From: Panacagrimonas sp.
Lineage (GTDB): Bacteria > Pseudomonadota > Gammaproteobacteria > Nevskiales > Nevskiaceae
Direction: 5' to 3'
NCBI RefSeq assembly: GCF_020697055.1
Contig: NZ_JAJFBP010000003.1
Coordinates: 1-64,000 of the forward strand
DNA: 64,000 bases
The number at the start of each line of letters is the position of its first letter. Within the stretch, counting starts at the first letter, position 1. The notes under the pieces were generated by a model. The model was not told where the DNA came from and made no database searches. It worked only from the letters and a program-made list of their open reading frames with translations. The position numbers and the translations under genes were made by a program. Below are positions 16,969-26,490 of the stretch, in pieces.

Positions 16969-18186
16969 ATGAGCAGCAACGAGCAGATCGTCCGCTTCCG
17001 GCTGACGGACCAGTACCAGCAGCTCAAAAGCGCGATCCACCGCAATCTCATTTCGCAGATCGAGGAGAAGAACCTCGACATCGATCGATGGGATGCGCAG
17101 AAGGTCGAGCGCTTCGTCGCCGAACAGGTGCGGCTCTACGTCACGCAGCAGCGCCTTCCGATCAACGCCCGCGAGTCCGAGGCGCTGGCCCGGGACGCAC
17201 GCGACGAGCTGATGGGCTACGGCCCGATCCAGGCGCTGGTCGACGACGACACCGTCAACGACATCGTCGTCAACGGTCCCAACCGCGTGTTCATCGAACG
17301 TGACGGTGTGCTGGCCACCGCGCCGGTTCGCTTCGTCAACAACGCGCACGTGGTGCGGGTGATCCAGCGCATCCTGTCGCCGCTCGGACGTCGCGTGGAC
17401 GAATCCACGCCGATGGTCGATGCCCGACTGCCCGACGGCTCGCGCGTCAACGCCATCATTCCGCCGATCGCGCTCGACGGGCCCTGCGTATCGATCCGCA
17501 AGTTCCGCAGGCACGCGCTGCGCGCAGAGGACCTGGTCACACGCGGCAGCGTCAGCCAGGAGGCGCTGGACTATCTGAACGAGCGTGTGAAGAAGCGCGC
17601 CAACCTGATCGTCATCGGCGGCACCGGCTCGGGCAAAACCACCTTCCTGAACCTTCTTTCGCAGTGGATTCCGCACACCGAGCGCGTGATCACCGTCGAA
17701 GACGCGGCCGAACTGCGCCTCGAACACGATCACGTGGTGCGCCTGGAGACGCGTCCGCCCAATCTCGAAGGCGCGCGCGCGGTGACCGCCCGCGACCTCG
17801 TGCGCAACGCGCTGCGCATGCGACCGGATCGGATCATCGTCGGCGAAATCCGCGGCGACGAGGTGCTGGATATGCTGCAGGCGATGAACACCGGCCACGA
17901 CGGCTCGATGACGACGCTGCATGCCAACAATCCGCGCGACGCGATCCATCGTCTGGAACTGCTCGCGGGTTTTGCCGGCTACAACGGCAGCGACACCACC
18001 TTCCGCGGTCAGGTCGCCGCCGCCATCCATCTGATCGTGCACGTTTCACGGTTGCCGACGGGCGAACGTCGCCTGATGTCGATCGCCGAGATCATGGGTC
18101 ACGATGAGCGTGGAATGCTGATGCGCGAGCTGTTTGCCTACGACGTGGACGCGCGCGTTCACCGGGACCTTCGCAAGGCCGCCTGA
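16969..18186 (+). CDS. tadA: Tad pilus secretion ATPase TadA/CpaF
   Basis: This 405-residue VirB11/GspE-type hexameric ATPase powers Tad pilus assembly. Visible motifs are Walker A GGTGSGKT (217-224), the acidic EDAAELRL segment (Asp box, from 244), Walker [11 protein letters not shown] (E293) and the His-rich [17 protein letters not shown] segment. The start at 16969 follows the tadZ stop by 16 bp. Its last bases overlap the tadB start, so tadA, tadB and tadC form a tightly coupled set. Confidence 0.95.
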   Translation: MSSNEQIVRFRLTDQYQQLKSAIHRNLISQIEEKNLDIDRWDAQKVERFVAEQVRLYVTQQRLPINARESEALARDARDELMGYGPIQALVDDDTVNDIVVNGPNRVFIERDGVLATAPVRFVNNAHVVRVIQRILSPLGRRVDESTPMVDARLPDGSRVNAIIPPIALDGPCVSIRKFRRHALRAEDLVTRGSVSQEALDYLNERVKKRANLIVIGGTGSGKTTFLNLLSQWIPHTERVITVEDAAELRLEHDHVVRLETRPPNLEGARAVTARDLVRNALRMRPDRIIVGEIRGDEVLDMLQAMNTGHDGSMTTLHANNPRDAIHRLELLAGFAGYNGSDTTFRGQVAAAIHLIVHVSRLPTGERRLMSIAEIMGHDERGMLMRELFAYDVDARVHRDLRKAA

Positions 18187-19106
18187 TGGCGACCATCGTC
18201 GTGTTCCTGCTGGCGCTGGCGATGGCCGCTTCGGCCATCGGCCTGTTCCTGTACGCGGACATCAAGGCGCGGCGCGACGAAGTGCAGCTGCGCTTGCGCG
18301 CGGGCGACCTGCCCGAGGTCGGCCTGCAGGCGGTGCACGACCGTCGCAACGTCAACGCCTTCCTTCGCGGGGCCTGCCACGTGCTGTGGCGCAGCGGCCT
18401 GGAAGTCGAACCCGACACCGTGGCCAAGGTGCTGTGGGTGCTCGGCGCGCTGGTGCCGATGAGCCTGCTGATCCTGGGCCCGTTCCACGGACTCATCATG
18501 CTGGGATTCCTGACCGCGTTCGGATACGGCCTGCTGCGCCGTCGCGCGGCGCAGCGCCGCGCCAAGATCGTTTCGCAGCTGCCGAGTTTCCTCGAAGCGG
18601 GCCTGCGCGTGCTGCAGGCCGGCAACACGCTCGAGGAGGCCATGGCGCTGGCTGCCGCCGAGAGCCCGGACCCGCTGAAGCCCTTGTTCCAGTCGGTCGG
18701 CCGCCAGGTGCGCCTGGGCGCGCCGCTGGACCAGGTACTGGGCGAGACCGCCGAGATCCATCGCATCCGCGACATCAAGGTCATCGCGCTCGCGGCCTCG
18801 ATCAATCGCCGCTACGGCGGATCGTTGCGCAACGTGTTCCGCAGCCTGATCGCCGCGATCCGCTCGCGCGATGCGGCCGCGCGCGAACTGCGGGCGCTGA
18901 CCGCCGAGACGCGCTTCTCCGCGGTGGTGCTGGCGGTGATTCCCGCGCTGCTGACCACCTACATCTACTTCCAGAACCAGGAGTACTACACGTCGATGTG
19001 GGCCACGACCGGTGGCCGGATCACGCTGATCCTGGGCGTGGCGCTGCAGATCGTCGGCGTGTTCGTCATCTACCGGATGATGGCCGCGACCGAGGACACC
19101 GCCTGA
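18186..19106 (+). CDS. tadB: Tad inner membrane platform protein TadB
   Basis: This 306-residue T2SSF-domain protein has a TM near the N-terminus, a second TM pair near 85-120, the cytoplasmic F domain (SFLEAGLRVLQAGNTLEEAM at about 138-157) and C-terminal TMs near 240-260 and 275-300. TadB and TadC form the inner membrane platform that couples the ATPase to pilus extrusion. It starts at the ATG overlapping the tadA stop and ends on the tadC start. Confidence 0.93.
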   Translation: MATIVVFLLALAMAASAIGLFLYADIKARRDEVQLRLRAGDLPEVGLQAVHDRRNVNAFLRGACHVLWRSGLEVEPDTVAKVLWVLGALVPMSLLILGPFHGLIMLGFLTAFGYGLLRRRAAQRRAKIVSQLPSFLEAGLRVLQAGNTLEEAMALAAAESPDPLKPLFQSVGRQVRLGAPLDQVLGETAEIHRIRDIKVIALAASINRRYGGSLRNVFRSLIAAIRSRDAAARELRALTAETRFSAVVLAVIPALLTTYIYFQNQEYYTSMWATTGGRITLILGVALQIVGVFVIYRMMAATEDTA

Positions 19107-20041
19107 TGACGCCGACCCTCTTCGCTGCGCTGGTGGCGTCCGCGATCGTGCTCGGCGGCGCGGCGCTGCTCGCGCTGATCTACCTGTTCTGGACCGCGCG
19201 CGATTCCTCGCGCATGCAGCGGCGCCTGATGCCGGAGCGGGCGCAGATGGCGCGCGAGGACGGTCTGGGTGGCGAGATCCTCGAATCGATCGCCGAGCGC
19301 GGCCGCAAGATCGAATCGGCGCTCGACTCCAACAGCGAAAGCGGCCGGCTGCTGATCCAGGCCGGCTGGCGCGCGCAGGGCGCGCGCACCGTCTACTACG
19401 CCGCGCAGGCGGTTGCGCCGCTGCTGCTCGCAGGACTGGCGTTCGGCGCCTGGATGTTCGGTCCCGAGAAGCTGCATCGGTCCGCGTTCCTGATCCTGAT
19501 GCTCGCGGCCGCGCTGATGCTCGGCCTGCTGCTGCCGCGCATGGTGCTGCGCAGCGTCGCGGAGGGGCGCGTGCGCAGGATCAAGGGCGAGATCCCGATG
19601 TTCATCCACCTGCTCGTGCTGCTGTTCGAGGCGGGCCTGTCGACGCGCCAGGCGTTCGCCAGCCTGGTGCGCGACGGTCGCGGCGTGCTGCCCGAGCTCG
19701 GTCGCGAGTTCGAACTGGTGCTGCGCCAGCTCGAGGCCGGCGGCGATTCGCAGGAGGTGCTGCGCACGCTGGCCGCGAGCATCGAGCTCGAGGATCTCGG
19801 CAGCGTGCTCGCGCTGCTGCGCCAGGTGGACCGCTACGGCGGCGAGGTGCGTGAACCGCTGCTCGAGGCGCTCAAGGTCATCGAGGAGCGGCGTTCGCTC
19901 GACATGCGCGAGATGGTCAACCTGATGTCGGGCCGCATGACCGTCGTGATGGTCGCGTTCTTCTTCCCCGCGCTGCTGATCTTCACCGGCGGCCCGGCGT
20001 TCGTGTCGATCATCCAGGCGCTGCGCAGCGCCTCGGGTTGA
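19106..20041 (+). CDS. tadC: Tad inner membrane platform protein TadC
   Basis: This 311-residue T2SSF-domain protein is a paralogue of TadB. An N-terminal TM (about 5-27), a TM pair around 93-145 and a final TM (about 270-295) surround the F domain, which includes FIHLLVLLFEAGLSTRQAF. The ATG at 19106 overlaps the tadB stop (TGATG). A much longer in-frame reading from 18134 runs through tadB in another frame and is not real. Confidence 0.93.
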   Translation: MTPTLFAALVASAIVLGGAALLALIYLFWTARDSSRMQRRLMPERAQMAREDGLGGEILESIAERGRKIESALDSNSESGRLLIQAGWRAQGARTVYYAAQAVAPLLLAGLAFGAWMFGPEKLHRSAFLILMLAAALMLGLLLPRMVLRSVAEGRVRRIKGEIPMFIHLLVLLFEAGLSTRQAFASLVRDGRGVLPELGREFELVLRQLEAGGDSQEVLRTLAASIELEDLGSVLALLRQVDRYGGEVREPLLEALKVIEERRSLDMREMVNLMSGRMTVVMVAFFFPALLIFTGGPAFVSIIQALRSASG

Positions 20042-20049
20042 ACCGGACC

Positions 20050-20787
20050 ATGCCGCGCCTTCTCGCTATGCCCACGATCGGCCTGATGGCGGCATCGCTC
20101 GCCGTGGGCTGCGCCACCGCCACGCGGCGCCAGATGGATCGCACGATCGACGAGAGCGTGCGCTCGGATACGCCCGAAAGCCGGCGCGAGGTCCACGCCG
20201 AACTGATCCGCGGAATGATCGACAGCGGCCAGTACTACGCGGCGATCGCGCACGTGCAGGCACAGGTCCAGCAGGGCGGGCCGACGCAGCAGCTGCAGCT
20301 GCTCGAAGCCGAGGCGCGTCGCCGGCTCGGTCAGAACACCGAGGCGCAGGCGATCTATCGCGAGCTGCTCAAGTCGCGCGACTACCAGGCCGATGCGTAT
20401 TACGGCCTGGGCCTGATCAGCGCCAAGACCGATCTGCGTACCGGCGTGTGGCAGCTGCAGCAGGCCGTACAGCGTCGGCCCGCCGATCCGGACATGCGCA
20501 ACGACCTCGGCTACGCGCTGATCCTGTCGCGCCGCTATCGTGAGGCGCTCAACGAGCTGGCCACCGCCGTCGAGCTCGAGGCCGGCCGCGCCGAATCCAA
20601 GGCGCGCAACAACCTCGTGCTGTTGATGATCGTCACCGGCGATGAACCCGCGGTACGGCGCATCGTGAGCGAAACCGGCATGTCACCCGAAACCCTCAGC
20701 GGGCTGCGCCGCCGAGCGCAAACGCTCGCCGCGCCTGCCCCCAAGAAACCGCCTTCCAGCATCAAGCCTTCTGGAGCCCGCTCATGA
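20050..20787 (+). CDS. tadD: TPR-containing lipoprotein TadD
   Basis: The protein has a lipoprotein signal with the lipobox LAVGC (Cys 21 from the ATG at 20050) and then TPR-like helical repeats (YYAAIAHVQAQVQQG, AQAIYRELLKSRDYQADAYYGLGLI, PDMRNDLGYALILSRRYREALNELATAVEL). TadD-type TPR lipoproteins help secretin assembly or targeting. A TTG at 20038 overlapping the tadC stop is an alternative start. The last codons overlap the DUF3613 gene. Confidence 0.9.
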   Translation: MPRLLAMPTIGLMAASLAVGCATATRRQMDRTIDESVRSDTPESRREVHAELIRGMIDSGQYYAAIAHVQAQVQQGGPTQQLQLLEAEARRRLGQNTEAQAIYRELLKSRDYQADAYYGLGLISAKTDLRTGVWQLQQAVQRRPADPDMRNDLGYALILSRRYREALNELATAVELEAGRAESKARNNLVLLMIVTGDEPAVRRIVSETGMSPETLSGLRRRAQTLAAPAPKKPPSSIKPSGARS

Positions 20788-21071
20788 ACATCCGTGCTTT
20801 CGCCGTCGCATTGACGATGCTGTCGCTGCCCCAGGTTCTCGCGGCGCAGCAGCAAGGGAGCGGTCAATCGGAGCCCGCGGCGGTGGGTACGGAGACGCGC
20901 GCCTGGATGGAACTTCAGGGCAACGGCTCGGCCGCCTCACCTGTCGCGCGACCGATGCCCGGCGACATCGCAGAGCACATCTACAAGCGTCATTCCGACA
21001 GCTTCACCCACCCGATTCCGGAAGAAATGTCGCGCGAGAGCTTCACCGGCGGCAACGGCGGCGGCAAGTAA
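20784..21071 (+). CDS. DUF3613 family small exported protein
   Basis: This 95-residue protein has a signal peptide (cleavage near VLAAQ) and the DUF3613 signature: a Trp-containing segment (AWMELQGNGSAASP), PMPGDIAEHIYKRHSDSFTHPIPE and a Gly-rich tail. DUF3613 genes are commonly found at the end of tad operons in beta- and gammaproteobacteria. The function is unknown, but a periplasmic accessory role in the pilus system is a fair inference. Its start overlaps the tadD stop. Confidence 0.85.
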   Translation: MNIRAFAVALTMLSLPQVLAAQQQGSGQSEPAAVGTETRAWMELQGNGSAASPVARPMPGDIAEHIYKRHSDSFTHPIPEEMSRESFTGGNGGGK

Positions 21072-21086
21072 CCGACCGCGTTCTTT

Positions 21087-23069
21087 TCAGGATTCCGGGC
21101 AGCCGCGCGGATTAGACGCGGACAGGTCGGGGCGGCAGACCGTCACCACCATGGGCTGGTCGGTGGTCACGGACTGCATGATCACGGTCCCGCTGCCGAG
21201 GCGAACGCCGAGGGCGTTGAGCAACGGATCGAGCAGGGCATCGACGATCCCGCCAACGCCCGAGAGCGCCGCGCTCAGGACGCTGCGTACCGGCGTCAGC
21301 ACCGCGTTGACGATCGTGTCCACCGGGATCTGTAGCGTGCAGACGATGATCCGGAGCAGGCAGATGCTGCTTCCCGCGGGATGCGCCGGATCCGAAGCCG
21401 TGATGTTGAGCGAGCCGAACAGCGTCGACATGGTGCCGCCCAGCACATTGGTCGAGCCCACCGTCTGGGGATTGCCCGTCACCGACGTCGCCGGCGGCAC
21501 GCCGCGCGCGATCCACACATCGGGATCCGAGTTGTCGGTGGCCGCCACGGCGTCGAACTGCGTCACCGGGAGTGGCAGCGGTTGCTCGGTGCCGCTTCCC
21601 GCGGTGGTGGACACCGGGTTGGTCAGATAAAGGTTCACATTGATCGAGGCGACCAGGCCGCCGAGGACCGAAATGCCCACTCCGAGCAACTGGGAGGAAT
21701 TGTTGGCGATGGCCGGGAACGTCGTGGGCACACCCGTGTAGGTGCCCAGCTTCACGGTGGCGACCGCAGGCACGACGCTGAGCTCGGCCCTGGGCATGCC
21801 ACCGTTGACCCCGGTCTGCGGACAATCGATGCGGTCCAGGAACGCGGTCGCCTTGGCGACGTCGACGTCGGTGCCGATGTTGATCGGCGGCGCCGTCACC
21901 GTCCCGAGCAGACCGCCCAGCAGGACCGTGCTCAGCAGGCTCGCGACCTGCGTCTGCGCATTGATCTGCATGCGGACCATCAGGCGGATCTGCGCGGTCG
22001 AGGCCGACGCGCTGTCGTCGCCCGGACGGCCGCGTCCGGCCTTGGGCGCTTCGAGTACGCGCAAACCGACCGCCAGCGTCGTGACATTGGGGATGCTGAC
22101 GCCGAGCGTGTTGACGTTGAGCGGAATGACCGCCCCCGCGCCGGTGGGATCGATGCGCGTAGAGGCGGCGAGGTCGAGCAGCAGATCGAGCAGATTCACC
22201 ACCGGAGCCGATGCCCCGGTGAGGTCGTAGGACCCGAGCAGATTTTCGAGCGCGGTCCTGCCGGTGTTGGTCGCCGCCGACGTGGCCAGGCCGCGCACCA
22301 GATTGACGACCGTGGCGCTCGCGCTGCTGCCGAGCGCATCCGACAGGCCGAGCAGGGTGTCGCGCAGCAGCGGCGTGTCGGCCGCGAGTGCCACGGGATC
22401 GGAAAGGTCGTGCACATCGACGTCCAGCGCCGTCGCCAGCTGCTCGAGCGTCACGTTCACACCGGCGAGCCCCGAATAATCGACCGCGGTCAGGTTCACG
22501 TTGCCGCCGATCAGGGCGCTCAGCACGCCGTTCAGCATGCCGCCGTTGAGGCCCGCCAATCCGCTGCCCACTTCGAACGCGCCGCTCAGGGGCTGCTCCG
22601 CGGTCGCCGAGACCACCATCAAGCGGTCGGAACCGGGCAGCAGGCCGGTCAGCAGATCGGGAAAGGGCTTGCGCAGCGTCACGCGCACGGCGGTGGCATC
22701 GGCCAGGCTCGAGGGTTCCAGGAAGCGTCGACCGGTCGTGCGGTCGAATTGCACGGTTCCGGGTTCGACGCTGACCTGCTGGATCTCGCTGCGTATGCCG
22801 TTGCGCTCGAGGCTGCCGTTCACCCGCGCATCGAGTTCGGCCTGCGTCGGCGCCAGCGTGCGGCTGCAGCGGCTGGCCTCGCGCACCGCGTCGAGGGCGG
22901 CCAGCGACGCCATCTTCTGCAGATTTCGATTGGAGCTGTAGACGCGCCCCATCTCGATGGCGATCACCGAAGCGGTCAGGACCGCCAGCAGCGTGATGCC
23001 CGTGTAGACCACCACCGAACCACGTTGGCGCTTCGGCAGCATGGGCGGCGATCTCGTCGAACGAATCAT
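21087..23069 (-). CDS. tadG: TadG-like protein (large Tad-associated pseudopilin)
   Basis: The 660-residue product starts with a short basic leader and one hydrophobic helix (RGSVVVYTGITLLAVLTASVIAIEMGR), then NLQKMASLAALDAVREASRC, the pattern of TadG/putative Flp assembly proteins. A long periplasmic region follows, rich in Leu, Val, Ala and Asn with many LLG/LLD-type repeats (about 190-330) and no clear vWA metal site. It faces the tad operon 15 bp from the DUF3613 stop, so it has its own promoter, in the 221 bp shared with the GGDEF gene. The ATG at 23069 is preferred; 23042 is possible. Longer upstream readings run into a hairpin-rich leader. Confidence 0.8.
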   Translation of the reverse strand: MIRSTRSPPMLPKRQRGSVVVYTGITLLAVLTASVIAIEMGRVYSSNRNLQKMASLAALDAVREASRCSRTLAPTQAELDARVNGSLERNGIRSEIQQVSVEPGTVQFDRTTGRRFLEPSSLADATAVRVTLRKPFPDLLTGLLPGSDRLMVVSATAEQPLSGAFEVGSGLAGLNGGMLNGVLSALIGGNVNLTAVDYSGLAGVNVTLEQLATALDVDVHDLSDPVALAADTPLLRDTLLGLSDALGSSASATVVNLVRGLATSAATNTGRTALENLLGSYDLTGASAPVVNLLDLLLDLAASTRIDPTGAGAVIPLNVNTLGVSIPNVTTLAVGLRVLEAPKAGRGRPGDDSASASTAQIRLMVRMQINAQTQVASLLSTVLLGGLLGTVTAPPINIGTDVDVAKATAFLDRIDCPQTGVNGGMPRAELSVVPAVATVKLGTYTGVPTTFPAIANNSSQLLGVGISVLGGLVASINVNLYLTNPVSTTAGSGTEQPLPLPVTQFDAVAATDNSDPDVWIARGVPPATSVTGNPQTVGSTNVLGGTMSTLFGSLNITASDPAHPAGSSICLLRIIVCTLQIPVDTIVNAVLTPVRSVLSAALSGVGGIVDALLDPLLNALGVRLGSGTVIMQSVTTDQPMVVTVCRPDLSASNPRGCPES

Positions 23070-23290
23070 CGGCAGCGGCTTTTCCCCTTTGGCGCCAGAT
23101 TCTCGTCGCGTGCCCGGGCCGGTCCGGGCCCCGGCCCGACGAGCGTAGGCCAACGCAAGATAATCGAAGCGGGCTCGACACCCGAAGCGGGCGTCGAGGC
23201 AGGTCGGGACACCGATGCGGACGGAGCGGCCCGGGGACCGACTAGAATCGGTCGAGCACGGGTAAGAGTTGGGACAGGGAACCAGCCGCG

Positions 23291-26200
23291 GTGCTTCCGA
23301 GACTTCAAGACATCAAGCCGCCGACGTGGGGCATCGTCGCCGGCATCGTCGCGGCGGCAATGATCGGCGTGCTGTCGACGCGGGCGCTGATTCGCGCTTC
23401 GGACCTGCAGGGCCGCCTGAACCGCGGACATGCGGTCGAGGTCGCCGTCGAGCGCCTGTCGCCCGTGGCCGGGACGGCCTCCGAGCTCCTCGACAAGCAG
23501 GTGCGGCAGCTCGTGCGCGGCGCTGGGCTCGGATTCACCCATCTGGTCGTGCGCGATCTGCAGGGCACCGTGCTCGCCACCGACGGCAGGTTCGATCGCA
23601 TCGCGGTGCCGGGCATGTCGCAGCTCACGCGCCAGCGTCTGCGCGCCTGGCTCTACGAACTCACCAGCGAACGCGGCCAGTTCGTGCTGCAGCAGGGCGG
23701 CAATCCCGTCGGCCGGGTCGAGTTCGCGCATTCATCGAGCTTCGCCACCGAAGTGCGCGAGGACGCGCTCGGCGAACTGCGCATCGTCGCGTGGATCGGA
23801 TTGCTGCTGGCCCTGCCGACGCTGGCCGCGCTGTGCCTGGTGATGCTGCGCCGCCCGACGGACACCCATCCGAGCCTGCTCGCGCGCAGCCGCCAGGCGC
23901 TGCTGCGCATCGAGCGCGCCGATGCGCGCCTGCGCCACGACGACGAGGATCATCGCCGCCAGCGCGACGACGAAGAACACGTCCTGGATTCGAGCGGTGC
24001 CGCCGACGCCACCGCGCTGGTACGTCAGCACGGGGTCCACGCGCTGGATTCGCTCAAGCGGGCGCTGATCGTGGTGGATCGCGACGCGCGCATCCGATTC
24101 ATGAACACCACCGCCGGCGAGATCACCGGCTGGTCGCCGGACGATGCGCGCGGCCGGCTGGTCTACTCGATCTTCCATCCGCTGGACGATCAGCAGGCGC
24201 CGCTGGTGACGCCGGCCGAAACCTGCCTGCGCGAAGGTCGCGAGTACGAGCCGGCGGAACTTTGGGTGCGGTCGCGCGATTCGTCGATCCACGCGGTGGA
24301 AGTGATGGCCGCGCTGCTGCGCGAGCGCGCCGGCGCCCCGCCCACCGGCGCGGCGATGGTGTTTCACCTGATCGACGATCGCCGCGACCTGATCGAGGAC
24401 CTCAAGCGGCAGGCGCGACTGTCGCTGGGCGTGATCGACCACCTGGTCGAAGGCGTGCTCACCACCGACACCGCCGGCGTGGTCCGCTTCGCCAACGCGC
24501 GTGCGCTGCGCATGTTCGGCTACGCGCGCGACGAGCTCGACGGCGTGACGATCACCAAGCTGATGCCGGTGCCCTTCCTCAACACACCGGGTCTGCACCT
24601 GACCGACTACATCGGCGGGCGCCATCACAATCGTCTGCCCAAGGTGGTCGGTTGGCGCAAGGACGCCACCACCTTTCCGCTCGAACTCGTGGTGCAGCCG
24701 ATGCACGTCGAGGACGCCGAAGGGCTCGTGGTGATCATGCGCGACATCACCGAGCGCCTGCGCAGCGACAACCTCGCGCAGCGTCTGGGGCGCCTGCTCG
24801 ACGCCGCCGCCGAGGAGGTCTACATCTTCGATGCGCAGTCGCTGTACTTCGTCGAGGTCAACCGTGGGGCGCGGCGCAACCTCGGCTACCAGCCCAGCGA
24901 GATCAACCGCCTCTCGATGCTCGGCATCAGCCACGAGCTGGAAAGCGAAACGTTTCTCAGCTTCCTGTCGCGACTGCGCGGCGGCGAGGTCGACCACATC
25001 ACCTACCGCTGCAAGCACGTGCGGGCCGATGGCACCGACTACCCGGTGGAGGTGCGGCTCAATTTCTCGCGCGAAGAAGAGCCGCCGATGTTCATGGCCA
25101 TCGCCGTGGACATCACCGATCGCGAGGCGCAGGAGGACCACCTGCGCTACCTCGCGCACCACGATCCGCTCACCGGCCTGCCCAATCGCGCAACCTTGCT
25201 CGATCGACTGCGCCAGGCGCTGCTGACCGCGACGCGCTCGAGCCGTTTCGTCGGCGTTTTCTTCGTCGACCTCGATCGGTTCAAGCACATCAACGACACC
25301 TGGGGCCACGAGATCGGCGATGTGGTGCTGGAGCTGTCGGCCAAGCGCCTGGGCGGCGTGCTGCGGGAAACCGATACCGTGGCGCGCATGGGCGGCGACG
25401 AGTTCGTGGTCGTCGCGCAGGGGCTGCGGGGTCTCGACGACGCCGAAGGCCTGGCGCGCAAGATTCTCGAGGTATTCGAGCCCCGCTTCGAGATCCCGGA
25501 GCACGACCTGCGCGTGACGCCGAGCGTCGGTGTGTCGATCTATCCGCTCGACGACGCGGACGCCGAAGGCCTGCTGCGCCACGCCGACGCGGCGATGTAC
25601 CAGGCCAAGCAGTCCGGCCCGGGCCAGTACCGCGTGTACAGCCTCGAGGTCCCGCCCGAGAAGCGCCGCCGCCTGGAGCTCGAACGCGGGCTGCACGCGG
25701 CCATCGCCCTGCAGCAGTTCGAGGTCGAGATCATCCCGGCGTTCGGGATCGAAGCCGGCGGCGAGCCGCCGCTGGGTGCGCTGATGCTCGACTTCTGGTG
25801 GCAGCACCCGCGGCAGGGTCGTATTCCGAGCCAGGACGTGCTCGCCGCGGCGGGCCGATCAGGGCTGCTCGCCGACATCGAGCTGTGGACCGTGCATCGC
25901 GCCTGCGCGCTGCTGCCGTCGGCGACGGACAGGGTGGACGCGACGAGCGACACCGCCGATGCGCCGCCGCTGCCGATCGTGGTGAACCTGTCCGCGTGGC
26001 AGCTCAAGGATCCGGATTTCAGCGCGCACGTGTTCGACCTGATGGAGCGCCACGGCGTGCATCCGCGCCGCCTGATGTTCGCGCTGGGCGCCAACGGCAT
26101 CGACGAGATGCGCGCGACGCCGCCGATGCTGATGCGCCGGTTGCTCGATCGCGGCGTGCGCTTCGCGCTGCGCGGCGGCGCCGAGGCGATGTTCACCGCG

Positions 26201-26485
26201 CTGGGCCAGGTCAGCGGCCTGCCGATCGACCTGGTCGTGCTCGAGCACGCCGACGTGTCGCGCGCGCCGCAGGATCCGCAGGCCACCGAGCATCTGCGAC
26301 TGGCACTGCTCGCAGCCAAGCGCGCCGGCGTGCCGGTGCTGGCGCAGGGCGTCTCCAGTGTCGAGGCGCGTGAGTGGCTGATCGCGGAAGGCTGCCGCCT
26401 CGGCGCAGGTTCGCAGTTCGCAACGCCGGTGGCGGCCGACGCGGTCCAGGCCTTCCTGGCGCAGCGCGTGACGGCGCCGGTCTGA
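23291..26485 (+). CDS. Membrane PAS-PAS-PAS-GGDEF protein with degenerate EAL domain (predicted diguanylate cyclase)
   Basis: The 1064-residue product has TM1 (about 13-34), a periplasmic sensor of about 130 residues, TM2 (about 165-187), three PAS-like domains (about 250-375, 382-495, 500-615), a GGDEF domain (about 615-785) and an EAL-like domain (about 795-1055). The GGDEF motif is intact (701-705), with the inhibitory I-site RETD (692-695) exactly five residues before it, so c-di-GMP synthesis under feedback control is predicted. The EAL part has lost its key residues: the EAL position reads LML, the NLSxxQ Asn/Gln pattern is kept as NLSAWQ, the DDFGTGYSS loop is RGGAEAMFTAL and the final QGY region is GSQF. 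Phosphodiesterase activity is not expected. Start: GTG 23291 after AGGGA. Divergent from tadG. Confidence 0.93.
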   Translation: MLPRLQDIKPPTWGIVAGIVAAAMIGVLSTRALIRASDLQGRLNRGHAVEVAVERLSPVAGTASELLDKQVRQLVRGAGLGFTHLVVRDLQGTVLATDGRFDRIAVPGMSQLTRQRLRAWLYELTSERGQFVLQQGGNPVGRVEFAHSSSFATEVREDALGELRIVAWIGLLLALPTLAALCLVMLRRPTDTHPSLLARSRQALLRIERADARLRHDDEDHRRQRDDEEHVLDSSGAADATALVRQHGVHALDSLKRALIVVDRDARIRFMNTTAGEITGWSPDDARGRLVYSIFHPLDDQQAPLVTPAETCLREGREYEPAELWVRSRDSSIHAVEVMAALLRERAGAPPTGAAMVFHLIDDRRDLIEDLKRQARLSLGVIDHLVEGVLTTDTAGVVRFANARALRMFGYARDELDGVTITKLMPVPFLNTPGLHLTDYIGGRHHNRLPKVVGWRKDATTFPLELVVQPMHVEDAEGLVVIMRDITERLRSDNLAQRLGRLLDAAAEEVYIFDAQSLYFVEVNRGARRNLGYQPSEINRLSMLGISHELESETFLSFLSRLRGGEVDHITYRCKHVRADGTDYPVEVRLNFSREEEPPMFMAIAVDITDREAQEDHLRYLAHHDPLTGLPNRATLLDRLRQALLTATRSSRFVGVFFVDLDRFKHINDTWGHEIGDVVLELSAKRLGGVLRETDTVARMGGDEFVVVAQGLRGLDDAEGLARKILEVFEPRFEIPEHDLRVTPSVGVSIYPLDDADAEGLLRHADAAMYQAKQSGPGQYRVYSLEVPPEKRRRLELERGLHAAIALQQFEVEIIPAFGIEAGGEPPLGALMLDFWWQHPRQGRIPSQDVLAAAGRSGLLADIELWTVHRACALLPSATDRVDATSDTADAPPLPIVVNLSAWQLKDPDFSAHVFDLMERHGVHPRRLMFALGANGIDEMRATPPMLMRRLLDRGVRFALRGGAEAMFTALGQVSGLPIDLVVLEHADVSRAPQDPQATEHLRLALLAAKRAGVPVLAQGVSSVEAREWLIAEGCRLGAGSQFATPVAADAVQAFLAQRVTAPV

Positions 26486-26490
26486 TCGCG

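Noticed and set aside
21112..23181. 689-codon minus-strand frame overlapping tadG
   Set aside because: It is Arg-rich and featureless; the other frame has a clear TadG-like N-terminus.
23269..26373. 1034-codon open frame overlapping the GGDEF gene in another plus-strand frame
   Set aside because: The product is Arg/Ala-rich without motifs, while the overlapping frame has unmistakable PAS and GGDEF domains.
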